Below are positions 10,524 to 22,856 of a stretch of 64,000 nt of DNA, piece after piece (the stretch's first letter is position 1; each line of letters begins with the position of its first letter). The position numbers were made by a program, and so were the translations under genes. Under the pieces are notes generated by a model. It had not been told where the DNA came from and ran no database searches. It was given only the letters and a program-made list of their open reading frames with translations. Origin of the DNA: Perca fluviatilis (Eukaryota > Chordata > Actinopteri > Perciformes > Percidae); NCBI RefSeq assembly GCF_010015445.1, contig NC_053116.1, forward strand, positions 6,793,809 to 6,857,808, read 5' to 3'.

Positions 10524-11818
10524 CTGTTAAAAAGATGAACAATCAATAGTTACTATCTGTACTTCCTGTAAGATGTTGCAGTCTGATTTGTTTCATATTT
10601 CCATAAATCATACATAGATCCCCACAGTCATACTGGGAGCTGCCCAGTTCAACCAGTCTGTGACTGAGGGGTAACAGTTTAAAACAACAGAGATCTGGAT
10701 TCTTTCAGATTTCAAGCATTAAAATAATCTCACAGTCTGACTCTGATTTAATGTTCCCCAGAGAATAAAAACAACTCAAAAAGTAATGAAGTGATTCAGT
10801 CAACAATAATGAAACACATGGAAATATTATAACAGAACAAAATGTCCACGTGGATGTCAAAATAAAAACAACGGAATTTAAAACAAGGTGTATTCATAAA
10901 CTGTAGTTTAGAAAATGCTGTTAGACTGTTGAGCTGTGCCTTCCAGGTTTCTCTGTGTTTCTCCTCTGTAAGATGGCATTCATTCATTTAAAATGAAGTA
11001 GTTTATTAGGTAGTTTCCTTTTTTTTGATCAATTTCTTTTGAAACCAAAGTGTTGGGATGGGTTACAAGTTTGTTGAGCCTCACAGAAAATCAATGAGTG
11101 GCATCTCATGTCATTATTAAAAGAAAACATAAAGTCAGAGCCTGTACTGGTGAGTTGATCACCTTCCTTCCTCTTTCCTCCCTTCCTTTCTCTCTGTGAA
11201 CCTCTATAGGTTTAGATCTGGAGTTTCCTGTGATGTGAAGCTACAACAAACTGTAGTCAGGGGGAAGCAGCAGAACTATTTCCTCTGTTACAGTTAGAAT
11301 ACAACATTAATAACTGCTTAGAAAACAAGTACAGCACAACAACAGGCACAGGTCCAAAGTGAATTAGATTAATAATAAATAAAAGGTTAACTAATACCCA
11401 GCAGTATGTAAAGTATTTAAAATTAGCTCCACCTTTACCCTCCTTGATATTAAAGTGATAAACACATGAATGCATCAATAATTATAATATTATAATCTGC
11501 ATTATTCTGAAATGGGCCATTCTGCATAGTGAGAATTTTTACTTTTGGTACTTTAAGTACATTTAGATGATGATACTAATTTTTTTCACACTACATTTCT
11601 ACTGTTTTTCAGAGTAAAAGATCTCATCACATCCTGTTTAACCACAGAAACCAACATGATGTTGGGCTAATAAGATGTGTTGTAACAGAGTTTACTCGTG
11701 AGAAACTGTTTCCCTTCTGCTGCAAAGTTGAACTGAGCGACTGTAAATGAATAAAATAAAGAACAATTTCAGAGTAAAAAGAGACAGAATGATAGAACTA
11801 GAAGCTGAGTTTACTCAC
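10524..11818 (-). other. intron 1 of gene A
   Basis: Non-coding, collinear with gene B intron 1 (28339-29560); the part next to the Ig exon is also found at 63690-63986 inverted. Short open frames here are not conserved in B. Confidence 0.7.
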
Positions 11819-11858
11819 TGAGGAAGAAGAAGCAGATCAGAGACTGACAGACGTTCAT
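11819..11858 (-). CDS. gene A exon 1 (signal peptide)
   Basis: Forty bases from ATG (11858-11856) to GTGAGT, encoding MNVCQSLICFFFL and one base of the split codon, identical in design to gene B exon 1. Confidence 0.75.
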
Positions 11859-11960
11859 GTTGGAGGATCTGATGGTTTAACGCTGCCTCTCTTTCTTCTT
11901 CACTGGTAAACCAGGAACTGTTCACTTCTCTAAATGATGGAGTCCCTCCTCCAAACACAC
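11859..11960 (-). promoter_or_regulatory. gene A upstream region, cut short
   Basis: Matches the conserved upstream region of genes B, D and E for about 100 bases, then jumps at about 11960 to sequence that in the B copy lies some 150 bases further out (29845). A deletion has removed the distal part. Confidence 0.5.
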
Positions 11961-12178
11961 TAAAAAAAATCTCCATCTTTTTAAATAATTTTTGCCATTT
12001 AGTCTTTTTTTCACGTAAAAAAACACACTACAGTCCTGCCTACCTGGAGCAGATGACCAATTACAGAAGGCCGGCTTAGAGTTGCATAACACTTAAAGGG
12101 TAACTACCGTTTGTTTTCAACCTGGACCCCGTTTCCTCATGCATTTGTGTCTAATAGACTGATGTGACAAAAAATCTT

Positions 12179-12863
12179 TGAATTTGGTCCAGTATTGAGA
12201 GAGATCACAATGACAGGCGGCGTGAACCGAGCTGCAATGTAAGCTAATGGGGCAATCGTGGAGCCTTGTTTTTTGTCCCAATAAAAGTGATTTATTTTGG
12301 TACTGACAGGCTCAGATTGTTATTAAAAGTGTCTAGAAAGACAGTGAAAACGGGAATTTAGGGAGTCTGTTGTTTTGGGGAAGGCTAAAGAAAGTATAGG
12401 CTCCTGTTATCTAAAAGATTTCCAATGTAATGGTTCAATATGTAAATGATTTTGAGGTTGTTATAATTGTATTCATTTGAGCCAGAGTAAAGGCGATGGA
12501 TGAGCTAAAACGACCTCATCCACGTTCTCAAAATCATTTAAATATTGAGCCATTACATTGGAAATCTGTTAGATAACAGGAGCCTATCATTTCTGTAGCC
12601 TTCTCCGAAACAACAGACTCCCTGAACGCCTTTTTCTCGTCTCGCGCTCCACTCTCCACACCGTTATCTTCGGACAAAAGTCCCATCCTGAGATCGATAA
12701 TGTTGTCAGACACTTTTAGTAACAATCTGAGCCTGTCGGTACCAAAATAAAATCACTTTTAGTGGACAAAAAACAAGGCTGTACAATTGCCCCATTAGGT
12801 TACATTGTAGCTCGGTTCGCGCTGGCCTGTCATTGCGATCTCGCTCAATACTGGACCAAATTC
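12179..12863. mobile_element. fold-back element with ~280-330 bp arms
   Basis: The left arm 12179-12456 is the inverted complement of the right arm 12527-12863 apart from scattered changes and short gaps; the spacer is 70 bases. A related single arm is at about 29985-30290. No coding capacity is seen. It is probably a palindromic MITE. Confidence 0.7.
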
Positions 12864-12908
12864 TAATTAATTCTTCTCATTCTTCTGTAGTTTTTATCTA
12901 GTTTTTAT

Positions 12909-13177
12909 ATGCTTCTTGCGTTCAGTGTGATCGTCGAGGACCAGACGGTGATATGACACAAATGCGGCCTGGGCGACTGTGAGGGTCTGTGGAGGGTCTG
13001 ATCACCAAGCCACGCACCTCCAAGATTTTGTAACAATGCGGACTCGGTCGCATGATTGGCTACAGGAGAGAAGAAGTCTGTTATTTGAGACGCTTTCACC
13101 GCAATCAGTATGAAAGACCAAACGGTTCGTGCTGACCATGCATGCAGCGTCCCGACCGTGCTGAACGCAAGAAGCAT
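12909..13177. mobile_element. MITE with 17-bp inverted ends
   Basis: Ends are ATGCTTCTTGCGTTCAG at 12909-12925 and its exact complement at 13161-13177. A partly related inverted fragment is at 26808-26990. It is 269 bases long and non-coding. Confidence 0.65.
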
Positions 13178-13969
13178 GAATCAGCTTTTAGAATTCCTCA
13201 CGAGGGAGACAGAAATTACGCACTATAGCTTTAAATGAAACTTTTTTTCTTTTTCTTTTTGACAACAGTTTTGACCAAATAAGTTCAAATGTCAAAACAC
13301 CAAAGATATGAATACTGATTTCCAGGAGAAATGAGTTTCAGTCTGACTTGAGGTTTATGGTCTAACAGGATGTAATTGAGTGCTGATGTCTGTGAGTACT
13401 GCTGCATCACCACCTGGGGGAGCCACTGACCAAAAACACACAGGTGGTTGGACTAGAAGAACAGCTCTCAACTCTCTCATTCACATATTATATTATTTCA
13501 TCTCATTAATTCACAAATTTTCACTAGTGGATTACAGTATAAAGGCTTTTCAAAGTAAAGTGAAGAATTAAGTGAGCGCCTCTTGGGGGGCCTTGCGCCT
13601 GCCTAGTTTGCAATCATGCATTTTTTTCTTCTTTTATCACCGATTTCGCAAACACTGGACTACAAAGACTTTATTGATGAGTTTGCGGGCAAGAAGGCAA
13701 GGAAAGTTCCTTTCACTTCATCCAGCATGGTAAGTCAGAGTCTTTATTAAGCTATAGAAAGAATATATCGTGACATGCAGCTGAGCTGCCATGCTGTAGG
13801 TCAGACGGCCTATTAAATAGTCCGCTATCTCTCTTAACACCAAAATAAAAATACAGCTATCTCTGTGGCAATGCCAATCATCCTATCTATTTTGGTATAT
13901 TTTTCAGCACCATGGACAGAGGTACGTCCACAAACACATGCACACACAGCAAGGCACACTAGAACACGG

Positions 13970-14004
<35 letters not shown>

Positions 14005-14735
14005 ATGACTATATAGCTGTCTTGTAATAACCTATTATCACTTTATTTTTGATGACAGATGGGATGAGTTATATTTTGAATGTGCACAAAGTTTGGAACA
14101 TGAGCAGGATTCTTGCTCAAACACATCTGAAATATTACAGTCCAGTAGTTTATTAATTCATTAAAATTAATTAATTTGTCATTGAGGTGAATAATTGTCA
14201 TATGCAGATTTAAGGAGGTTACTTCCCCAACAAAAGATGCAAAAGGAGTGAAGAGTAAATGATGCCTAGGCTACGTGTGTGCTGACTCAGATATAATTAG
14301 AAAAGACGATCCAAAGGAGAATAAATAGTTGAAAGCAATACAGAATGTCTTAGAGCCTTACTGCAAAATATTCCATTATGGTTTTATATTTTGAATTGTC
14401 CCGTTAGTTCTTTACATAAAGACCAGCATAAATTGATTCAGAAAAAGGTAGAAATATTATCAAAATTTTCTGGGGGAGGACCCCAGACCCCCCGCATCAT
14501 AAGTCACCACACAGATCTGGAAACAAAACCTTGGCCTTTGGGTTGCCAGGCCAGTTATGATTAGGCCAAATGTTGGTGCCTAACTAATATCTACAAACTG
14601 GCCAGCTACAATCAACATGCACTGGCTATTAACAAGCTGGGCAAGCCAATCGCTGTTTTGCATTGCATTGAGTTTACTTAAATGGGTCCAGGCTAAGCCC
14701 CGAACCTCCTCAAGTCATCATCATTGATGTTGTAT
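13178..14735. other. intergenic sequence, no gene seen
   Basis: Contains a (CA)n run at about 13973-14001 and, from about 14060, sequence shared with 31740-32090. A GTAAGT-like site follows ATCCAGCATG near 13730 but no convincing exon was found. Confidence 0.4.
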
Positions 14736-14843
14736 CTAAGAGAGAGTAGAGTAGATGCGGTCCGGATCCCTGGAGGCTGGATCCAGACTCTGGTAGGTGG
14801 AGTCTGCACGGGTGGAGAGTGGAGGGCAGTTCTAGATGTTAAT
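14736..14843 (-). pseudogene. orphan ITIM-type terminal exon with in-frame stop (copy 1)
   Basis: After a TTCAG acceptor the phase 0 frame begins INI then TAG, where copy 2 reads INIYENC. A 3-base deletion at about 14833 makes this stop. The frame otherwise continues with DSTYQSLDPASRDPD and ends IYSTLS stop. STYQSL fits the ITIM pattern. It lies on the minus strand leftward of the intron remnants at 15750-17508, so it may have been the last exon of another receptor. No transmembrane or Ig exon was found for it. Confidence 0.6.
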
Positions 14844-15477
14844 CTGAACACAAAAATACAATCAAAATATAGAAACAGCATCTTAACCACACATCTCAAA
14901 TACTGTGTCACCACATCTGGATATGTAATTGTGTGATGTGAAAGCAGAAGTTGTCAACATTTAACACTTGTACATGAGAGGGAAACAGAAGCTGTGTATT
15001 TATCTGCATTTTGGACGAACAATGAGTGTTTGGGTCAGGGTTAGGTATTAGGCATTAGGTAGTGAATGTTTGGAACATACTGAGTAAAGAGAGAAGTGGA
15101 CTATGCTGCTGTGGTTTGAGAGGTTTCTGTTGACACTTTGATATTTCTTTCCCCTGTGAAAATTGTCAAACAGCTGACCACAGCTGTTCTCAGTGAAGAG
15201 CAACTACTATCTAATATTGGATGTTTTTAGCACAGTGGAATAGGCTGCAAGTTTAATATTCACTCTGATTTTGGCTCTGTGTTCAGCTTAAACAACTCAT
15301 AATAAACACATCTGGTTCTTAATCTGGTTCTCTATGTTCACCAGTTGTTCTGTCTGCTGTTTGTTTCATTCAGGTGGACAGAAACATGTCTCCAAAGAAA
15401 TGATCATGTTGCTCCATAACTGCTGGATGTGTAAAACAAGCAACTGTGTGCTGATAATAATGTCAGTGTGGTGTTAG
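14844..15477. other. non-coding, conserved between the two duplication copies
   Basis: Collinear with 33988-34618. Contains no splice-flanked ORF I can support. Confidence 0.5.
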
Positions 15478-15620
15478 TCTCGCATTGCCAGACCTTCCTC
15501 CACAGAGCTGTGGAGGAGGGTCTGGCTAGGTCCACACAGCATTCTGGGATGGGAGATGCTCTGGTTTATTGGCATTTCTTTAAACCAATAACTATCGTCT
15601 TTGGCGGTGCTAAGTGCTCA
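15478..15620. mobile_element. hairpin MITE fragment
   Basis: An 18-base near-perfect hairpin (one mismatch, CCAGACCTTCCTCCACAG arms) lies at 15488-15525. The same fish-type element is at 39713-39860. Only one end is clear. Confidence 0.5.
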
Positions 15621-17068
15621 TTTTATCACTTCATTGATAGAATGACGAGACTCTCAGTTTCTCCACAAATAAAATACAACATAAAAAATCACATCTTCAG
15701 CCTTGGCTACTTATTAAAGCCGAGTTCAGACAGAATGGGAGGTCAGTTTTAGAGGCAGCATGATTACATACAAAGTCAAAGTTTGAGTTTATCCTGGGCT
15801 TTATGAATCTGCCTCAAAACACATCCAGGCACAGTCAGAAGGACAGAAAGTTTGTTTGTTTGGAGCAAATCAACACAAACTGTCAATCTGGTATGAATGA
15901 TACATATGATGAGAAGCATGAACATTATTGAGTGAGAGTTATGTTAATGAAAAGAAATTCTTTATGCCGATGGATTTTGATTGATCATAACTTGTCTGAT
16001 TGTTTTCAAAAGATTGATTTTCTTCTCAACTATCTGCAGCTGTAGTCAGATAGCAGCTCCATTCGGGGCAGATGGAGCTACAAACGCACCTTTTTGTTTT
16101 ATCTTTTGTCATTTTATTTTCCTCTGTTAAACACTGAAACTTAACTTCTTAAATCCCACTGAGCCACCATTGGTCAGTTATTAAAAACTCATGCTGATCA
16201 TCCAAATATTGTTAACAGAACTATATTTTGGCCTGTGAAGGAAGATGACGTTTTTGTTGTAGAGGGGTCAGGAAACAGGGAGGGCTATATGTTCATTTCT
16301 GCTTGGGGAGTGTAGTCTAGATTATTTAGGAGAGCAGGGGAGGGTGTCTTATATTTTAGTCATCCCATGATTATATTTTTCTCATTTATTCTGGCTAAAA
16401 TATATTGAGGTGCTCAAGTCCATCACCACCAGCAGAGTTGTCGCCACTGTAACATGCCAAACCATTTAGCATCTCTTTATACAAAAATAGAGAGTAGCTG
16501 CAGTTTTACTGTTTTTTAATGTTTGCCTTAAATATATTGTTTTTATTAAATGTTGAGAGGGTAATTATTTTTTTTCCTCAGTCAACAGGAGGGTCCAAAG
16601 AAAATACTGAAAAGGCTGCAAAGGGCTTTTTAGAATATAAGATTCAGCCTCCCTCCCACCAAAATAATTTGTTTACAGTCCCTAAAATAGCAGAACAAAA
16701 CGTGTAAGAAATCATACTGTCCTATAAGATATGAAAAAGAATAGTTAAAAATGTTATTTAGACAAAATGTGAATCTATAAATGTTATATTTTATATATTA
16801 GTACATATTTATTTAAGTGCATTTTAGTTTTTTCTTCTCCTTCACCACTTCACATATGAGAATGATGTTGCTGATTGGCTCTCTTGTGAAATGAGGTTTT
16901 GCATGTTTAGCTCAACATCCATCCTCAGCTCTAAAATAACCCTCAAATATCAAACAAACAGCATCAAAAGCAACATTTAAAAATGTTTTATTAAGACAAA
17001 ATGTGAATCATATTATGTGTGTGTGTGTGTGTATGTGGTGTGTCTCTGTGTGCGTGTGGGCGTGTCTG

Positions 17069-17130
<62 letters not shown>

Positions 17131-17508
17131 TTTGGTGTGCATGTTTACTGCTGCACTTCTTCTTTTGGAGGTTGTTCAAATAAAATCATTTAAAATCATT
17201 ATTTTCTCTCTACCTCTCTAAAAAGGTGAGCACTATTATATAACTACTAAACAGTCTAAACAATATAAATCTACTCTAAAACTACAAGTACAGGAGATCA
17301 AGAGTTGACTGCAGATTGTTAGGCTAATTTGAGTAGATAACTCCATTTTAAAGAGACTCATACCAACTCTGAACATCCTGTTTGACCAGAAACCAACATG
17401 TTGTTAGACTGAGGCAAGAGGTGATGAAACACAGTCCACCAATAAGAAACTCTCTCTTAAAATTCTTTCCGTTCTGCTGCAAAGTTGAACTGACCAACTG
17501 TAGATAAT
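15621..17508 (-). other. intron 1 remnant of a lost receptor copy
   Basis: Running leftward, 17508-16400 equals the intron block of gene E and the inverted block of gene D (61472-62640), and 16170-15720 equals 63120-63660 of gene D intron 1. Exon 1 should lie just right of 17508 but is replaced by an L2-type LINE and is not found beyond it. The Ig exon to the left is missing as well. It holds a (TG)n tract at 17063-17126. Confidence 0.6.
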
Positions 17509-18480
17509 TTCAATTCAATTAAATTTTTCAATTCAATTTTATTTATCGTATCAAATCATAACAGAGTTATCTCGAGACACTTTAAAGATAGAGTAGGTCT
17601 AGACCACACTCTATAAATTCCAAAACCCCAACAATTACAGTAATTCCCTCAAGAGCAAGCATTAGCAGTGGATATTGCGACAATGGCAAGGAAAAACTCC
17701 CTTTTAGGAAGAAACCTCGGCAGACCCAGACTCTTGGTAGGCGGTGTCTGACGGGCCGGTTGGGGGTGTGATGAACAGTGGCGATAATAGTCATATTAAA
17801 GATAATGGAACAGTGACTTCGAAGGTCATCGTGGAAGTTCATGTCATAACAGGGCATCGTGTCATACTGAGTAGTGCAGTCTCCTATACCGGATCCTGAC
17901 TACTCTGTGCATATGAACATCACAGCAGGGCGTTGCGGGATGTAACGTGTCGCTGCAGAGCATGGGTGGATGCGGCGAAGGCAGCAGGATGCAGCTGGAT
18001 GCAGCAGGACGCAGCAGGATGCGACTGGGAATTGCAGAGAATCATTTCAGAGAAAGAAACATAAGGAGAAACATAAGGACTCCGGGGAGTAAACTCCCCA
18101 GGGCTAGGTTAGTAACAAGCATTTCTGGGACAGGATGCATACAAAAGGAAAAAAGTAGAGATGAGAGAGCAGCTCAGTATGTCATAGGAAGAAAGGAACT
18201 TCCCCGGCAGTCTAGAATTATAATAGCATAACTAAGAGAGGCAGGTTAAAGAGAGGTGCCTGGTCGGGCTAGAACTCTCCCCAACCGGATCGGGCTGTAC
18301 TGGCCTGCCTCCCTCTACTCTCGCTATATTATTAATTATATAATAAATAAAACTGATGACCAAGAAGAGAAGCAGGTGGGCCGGGTTAGGTGGACTCCTC
18401 ACTCCCTAACTATAAGCTTTATCAAAGAGGAGGGTTTTCAGTTTACTCTTAAATGTGGTGACGGTGTCTGCCCCTCGAAC

Positions 18481-20376
18481 TCAAAGTGGGAGCTGGTTCC
18501 ACAGGAGCGGAGCCTGATAGCTGAAGGCTCTGGCCCCCAGTCTACTTTTAGAGACTCTAGGAACCACAAGTAGCTCTGCATTCTGGGAGCGTAGTGCTCT
18601 ACTAGGACAATAAGGTACTAAGAGCTCTTCTAGGTATGATGGTGCTTGACCACTTAGAGCTTTGTAGGTCAGGAGGAGGATTTTAAATTCGATCATAGAT
18701 TTCACAGGAAGCCAGTGCAAAGAAGCCAATACAGGAGAAATATGATCTCTTCTCTTAGTTCTCCTCAGAACACGTGCTGCATCATTCTGGATCAGCTGGA
18801 GAGTCTTAAGGGACTTATTTGAGCAACCTGATAATAAGGAATTGCAGTAGTCTAGTCTAGAAGTAACGAATGCATGGACCAGTTTTTCAGCATCGTTTTG
18901 AGACACGATATTCATAATTTTGGCAATGTTACGAAGATGGAAAAAGGCTGTTCTTGAGGTTTGTTTTAAGTGGGCGTTGAAGGATATATCCTGATCAAAA
19001 ATAACTCCTACATTTCTGACAGTAGTGCTGGAGGCCAGGGCAATACTATCCAGAGTAGCTATATCTTTAGATAATGAAGTTCGGAGGTGCGTTGGTCCCA
19101 TCACATCAGGAAATTGTGGGTCATCCAGGATTTTATATCTTTAATACACGCTTGAAGTTTAGCTAACTGACCACTTTCGTCTGGCTTAATTGACAGATAT
19201 AAGTGGGTGTCGTCTGCGTAACAGTGAAAGTTAATTGAGTGTTTCCTAATAATATTACCTAGAGGAAGCATATATAAGGAAAATTGAATTGGTCCAAGCA
19301 CTGAGCCTTGAGGAACGCCATGGCTAACTTTAGCGTGCTTGGAGGGTTTATCGTTAATGTTAACAAATTGGGATCGCTCAGAGAAATAGGACTTAAACCA
19401 GCTTAGTGCGATTACTTTAATGCCAACTAAGTGTTTCAGTCTCTGTAACAGGATGGTATGGTCAATAGTGTCAAATGCAGCACTAAGATCTAGTAAAACA
19501 AGAATGGAGACAAGTCCTTTGTCTGCAGCAGTTAGAAGGTCGTTAGTAATTTTCACCAGTGCCATCTCTGTGCTATGATTCTTTCTAAATCCTGATTGAA
19601 AGTCATCAAATAAACTATTGCTATGTAGAAAATCACATAACTGATTAGCAACTACCTTCTCAAGGATCTTGGATAGAAAGGGAAGGTTAGATATATATAT
19701 ATATATAGTTTGCTAAGACCTCAGGATCAAGGGTGGGTTTTTTCAGAATAGGTTTTATCACAGCTATTTTAAATGACTGTGGTACATAACCTGTTAATAA
19801 GGACATATTGATCATATCTAGTAATGAAGTGTAAACCACGGGTAACACTTCTTTGAGTAGTCTTGTTGGGATGGGGTCTAAGAGACAGGCAGATGGCTTA
19901 GCTGAGGATATCTTTAACATTAATTGTTGAAGGTCTATAGGATAAAAGCAGTCTAAGTATATGTTGGGAATAGTCGTTCTTTCTAGCGGTCCTGCGTTTA
20001 AAGGTGAACCGTTAGAAGTTGAGGGCAAAAGGTGATAGATTTTATCTCTAATTGTTATAATTTTATCATTAAAGAAGCTCATGAAGTCATCACTACTCAA
20101 ATCTAGAGGAATAGATGGCTCAGTAGAGCTGTGACTATCTGTCAGCCTGGCTACAGTGTTGAAAAGAAACCTTGGGTTGTTCTTATTTTCTTCTATTAGT
20201 GATGAGTAATAGTCTGATCTGGCCTTTCTTAGGGCCTTCCTAAAGGTTTTGAGACTTTCTTGCCAATCCAAACGAGATTCTTCCACTTTGGTGGAACGCC
20301 ATTTACTTTCGATGTTCCGCGAGATTTGTTTTAATTGGCTAGTTTGGGAGTTATACCAAGGTGATTGGTATACCAA
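18481..20376 (-). pseudogene. LINE reverse transcriptase, copy 1
   Basis: RT in pieces: 20376-19687 (linker and fingers), 19565-19101 (LDLSAAFDTIDH, HGVPQGSVLGP, YADD) and 19104-18481 (thumb and C-terminus with SLHWLPV). The catalytic YADD is present, unlike copy 2. Frame breaks make it non-coding. Confidence 0.75.
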
Positions 20377-21502
20377 AGTTTCCTTTGCTTCATCATCTTC
20401 TTTTTGAGGGGAGCAACGGAGTCTAAAGTCGTCCGTAGGCAGGTCGTAGCACCGTCTACAAATGTATCAATTTGAGAGGGACTGAGGTTAACATAAAGGT
20501 CCTCTGTTATGTTAAGGCATGACAAAGAGTCAAATGCTGTTGGAATCTCTTCCTTAAATTTAGCTATAGCACTGTCAGATAGGCATCTAGTGTAGAAGCT
20601 TTTATCTAATTTAGTATAGTCAGGTAGTAAGAATTCGAAAGTAATTAAAGAATGATCTGATAATACCGAATTCTGCAGAAATATTATTAAATCCTCAATT
20701 TCAATACCATATGCCAGCACAAGGTCGAGGGTGTGGTTAAAACAGTGCGTCGCCTTGTGCTCACTCTGACTGAAACCGACTGAATCCAATAATGAGTTGA
20801 AAGCAGTGCTAAGGCTATCATTGTCAACGTCCACATGGATATAATCACCTACAATAAGTACTTTGTCTGAGTTAAGGACTAAACATGATAAAAACTCTGA
20901 GAATTCAGATAAAAATTCAGAATACGGACCTGGAGCCCTGTAAATGACAACGAATATAATTGGCTGTAATGTTTTCCATTTTGGATGTTGAAGATTAAGA
21001 ATAAAACTCTCAAACGAGTTATAATTTAGTTTAGGTTTAGGATTAATTAACAGGCTTGAATCAAAGATGGCTGCAACTCCCCCTCCTCGGCCTGAGCCTC
21101 TAGGAATTTGAGTATTAATATGACTGGGAGGAGTGGCTTCATTTAGACTAACTATTCTTCATGGCCCAGCCAGGTTTCAGTAAGACAAAATAAATCAATT
21201 TTATTATCTGATATCAAATTGTTTACCAATACTGCTTTAGAAGACAGAGATCTAATATTTAATAGTCCACATCTAATTTTCCTATTTTGTTCTATCGTTG
21301 CAGTCGTTTTAATTCTAATTAGGTTGTTTCGTATAGCGCATCTTTTGTTTACCTTTGATTTAACCGATCTGAGTAGGGGGACAGACACCATGCTTATTAG
21401 ACTATGAGTGGGCGACTGCTCCAACGGAAGCACTGTGGGGCACATTGCACTGCACCTCTGATTACCAATATCAAACTTGGTAATAGACTCAGTCAGATTT
21501 TT

Positions 21503-21910
21503 TTATATGAGAGCGGCTCCGTCCCAGGTGGGATGAATGCCGTCTCTCCTAATCAGACCAGGCTTTCCCCAGAACGCCCTCCACTTATTCACATACCCCA
21601 CATCATTAGCTGGGCACCACCCCGACAACCAGCGGTGGAAGGATGACGTACGGCTGTACCTTTCATCACTGATCAGGTTTGGCAGGGGTCCAGAGAACAC
21701 TACTGAGTCCGACATTGTCTTTGCGTATGAACAAAGTGACTTAACATTAATTTTAGTGATCTCCGATTTACGACCATTACCACCTACGTGAAGTATGATC
21801 TTACTGTATTTACGGTTCTTTTTAGCCAGCAGCTTTAGATGGGATTCTATATCGCCCGCTCTAGCCCCATGGAGACATATGACCGCAGCCGCTGGGGCCG
21901 GCGGCTTCAC
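21503..21910 (-). pseudogene. LINE ORF1 esterase-like domain, copy 1
   Basis: 135 codons containing CLHGARAGDI, ILHVGGNG and RRDGIHPTWDG. These resemble the blocks of SGNH-type esterase domains, including the late Asp-x-x-His, which are known in ORF1 proteins of CR1/L2 LINEs. Role: likely lipid or ester binding during retrotransposition, not established. Confidence 0.6.
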
Positions 21911-22059
21911 ATGTCGCAGTATAGAGCTCCCAATAACCAGAATTGGCTTCTCAGCGGGTGTATCACTGAGTAGGGAGAAACTGTTATAGAGGCGAAGATG
22001 CTCCGGTTTAGAGCGACCGTCATCATGTGCACTCCCTGGTTTAGAACCAAAAGTTCCTC

Positions 22060-22330
22060 AACCCATCCAAAAATAAACTGGCACACCATAACAAAGGGAG
22101 TAGACTTACACACAATGATCTGATAACAGACAAAGACAACACAGAGACTAAATACACAAGGTAACAAGGGTGAAACAAGGGACAGGTGACACGAGGGCTC
22201 AGGAACAGGTGAAACACATCAGGGTGGGGCAGACAATCACAAAGGTGGGAAAACACAAAGCAGGAAGTAAAACAAGACATGACATGGGAGAAAACCAACT
22301 ACAAAATAAAACAGGAAGCTGAAGCATAAC
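22060..22330. repeat. dispersed AC-rich repeat, copy 1 of 3
   Basis: Shares ACAGGTGAAACACATCAGG and neighbouring words with 42066-42478 and 59365-59815. It has no ORF of its own. The class is unknown to me; it may be a non-autonomous LTR or DNA element. Confidence 0.5.
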
Positions 22331-22824
22331 ACATTTTTGGGAATTCATAGGGTACAGATTCAATCATTGGCAAATTATCAAAGATGTTTTATCAATATTA
22401 ATAAAGTTATGAATATTGTTATTAATAACTTTATCAAATCGACAAACTATCAAAACGGGGCACCACCCTGGAATATCAGGGACCAATAATCAAATGGGAA
22501 ACAGTCTCATTTAGGTGATTTTCCCTTTAAAATACAGATCTTAACTTGGTTAATTTATCTAGTATTCTTTAAAGGAACAAAAGGAAGGGTGAGTCCGAGC
22601 ACAGACTGTGTTCAACCAGCAGTTATTACGACAAAATACTCAAAACAATCACAGCCAACTGCTATTTAAAATATAGTAGAATTTATTAACTTCAAAATTA
22701 TCAATGGCCAATCAATAATCCTTCGATCAATTAAAACCAATATACCCTTTTTTAAACTACGACAAAACAAAGCTTAAACAAATCAGCATTTCTCTGTGAG
22801 ACAGTGTTTGTGTGTGTGTTTGTT

Positions 22825-22856
<32 letters not shown>

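Larger units (their letters stand above)
7527..11858 (-). pseudogene. CD300/CMRF35-like receptor gene A, decayed
   Basis: Minus-strand paralogue of gene B with exon 1 at 11819-11858, a truncated Ig exon at 10223-10523, a transmembrane exon at 8584-8684, a short tail exon at 8461-8501 and a terminal exon at 7527-7728. Three lesions argue against function. A Harbinger-type remnant replaces the 3' end of the Ig exon and the stalk exon. The transmembrane exon starts in phase 2, which does not fit the phase 1 end of a normal Ig exon. The terminal exon has a 1-base insertion near 7682 relative to gene B. The exon equivalent to B exon 6 is absent. A cut-down transcript remains possible. Confidence 0.75.
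3231..15720. repeat. segmental duplication, copy 1
   Basis: Collinear with copy 2 (about 23500-39860) in the same orientation. Matching blocks: 3260-3530 with 23513-23783; 7050-8175 with 23784-24915; 10223-11960 with 28033-29697; 13990-14440 with 31680-32090; 14676-15477 with 33720-34618; 15478-15615 with 39713-39860. The copies differ by transposon insertions and deletions: copy 1 has the RTE LINE and Harbinger remnant, copy 2 has the L2-type LINE. Confidence 0.8.
17509..22047 (-). mobile_element. L2/CR1-type LINE, 5'-truncated (copy 1)
   Basis: The 3' tail of repeated TTCAATTCAA lies at about 17509-17540. Minus-strand frames give the C-terminal domain (19104-18481), RT (20376-19101) with SHGVPQGS and the intact catalytic CYADDTHLYLS, the endonuclease (21445-20331, broken) and part of ORF1 (21910-21503). 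The frame is interrupted, for example by an (AT)n run at 19690-19706. It stops matching copy 2 near 22047, so it is 5'-truncated. Insertion was next to the lost exon 1. Confidence 0.8.
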
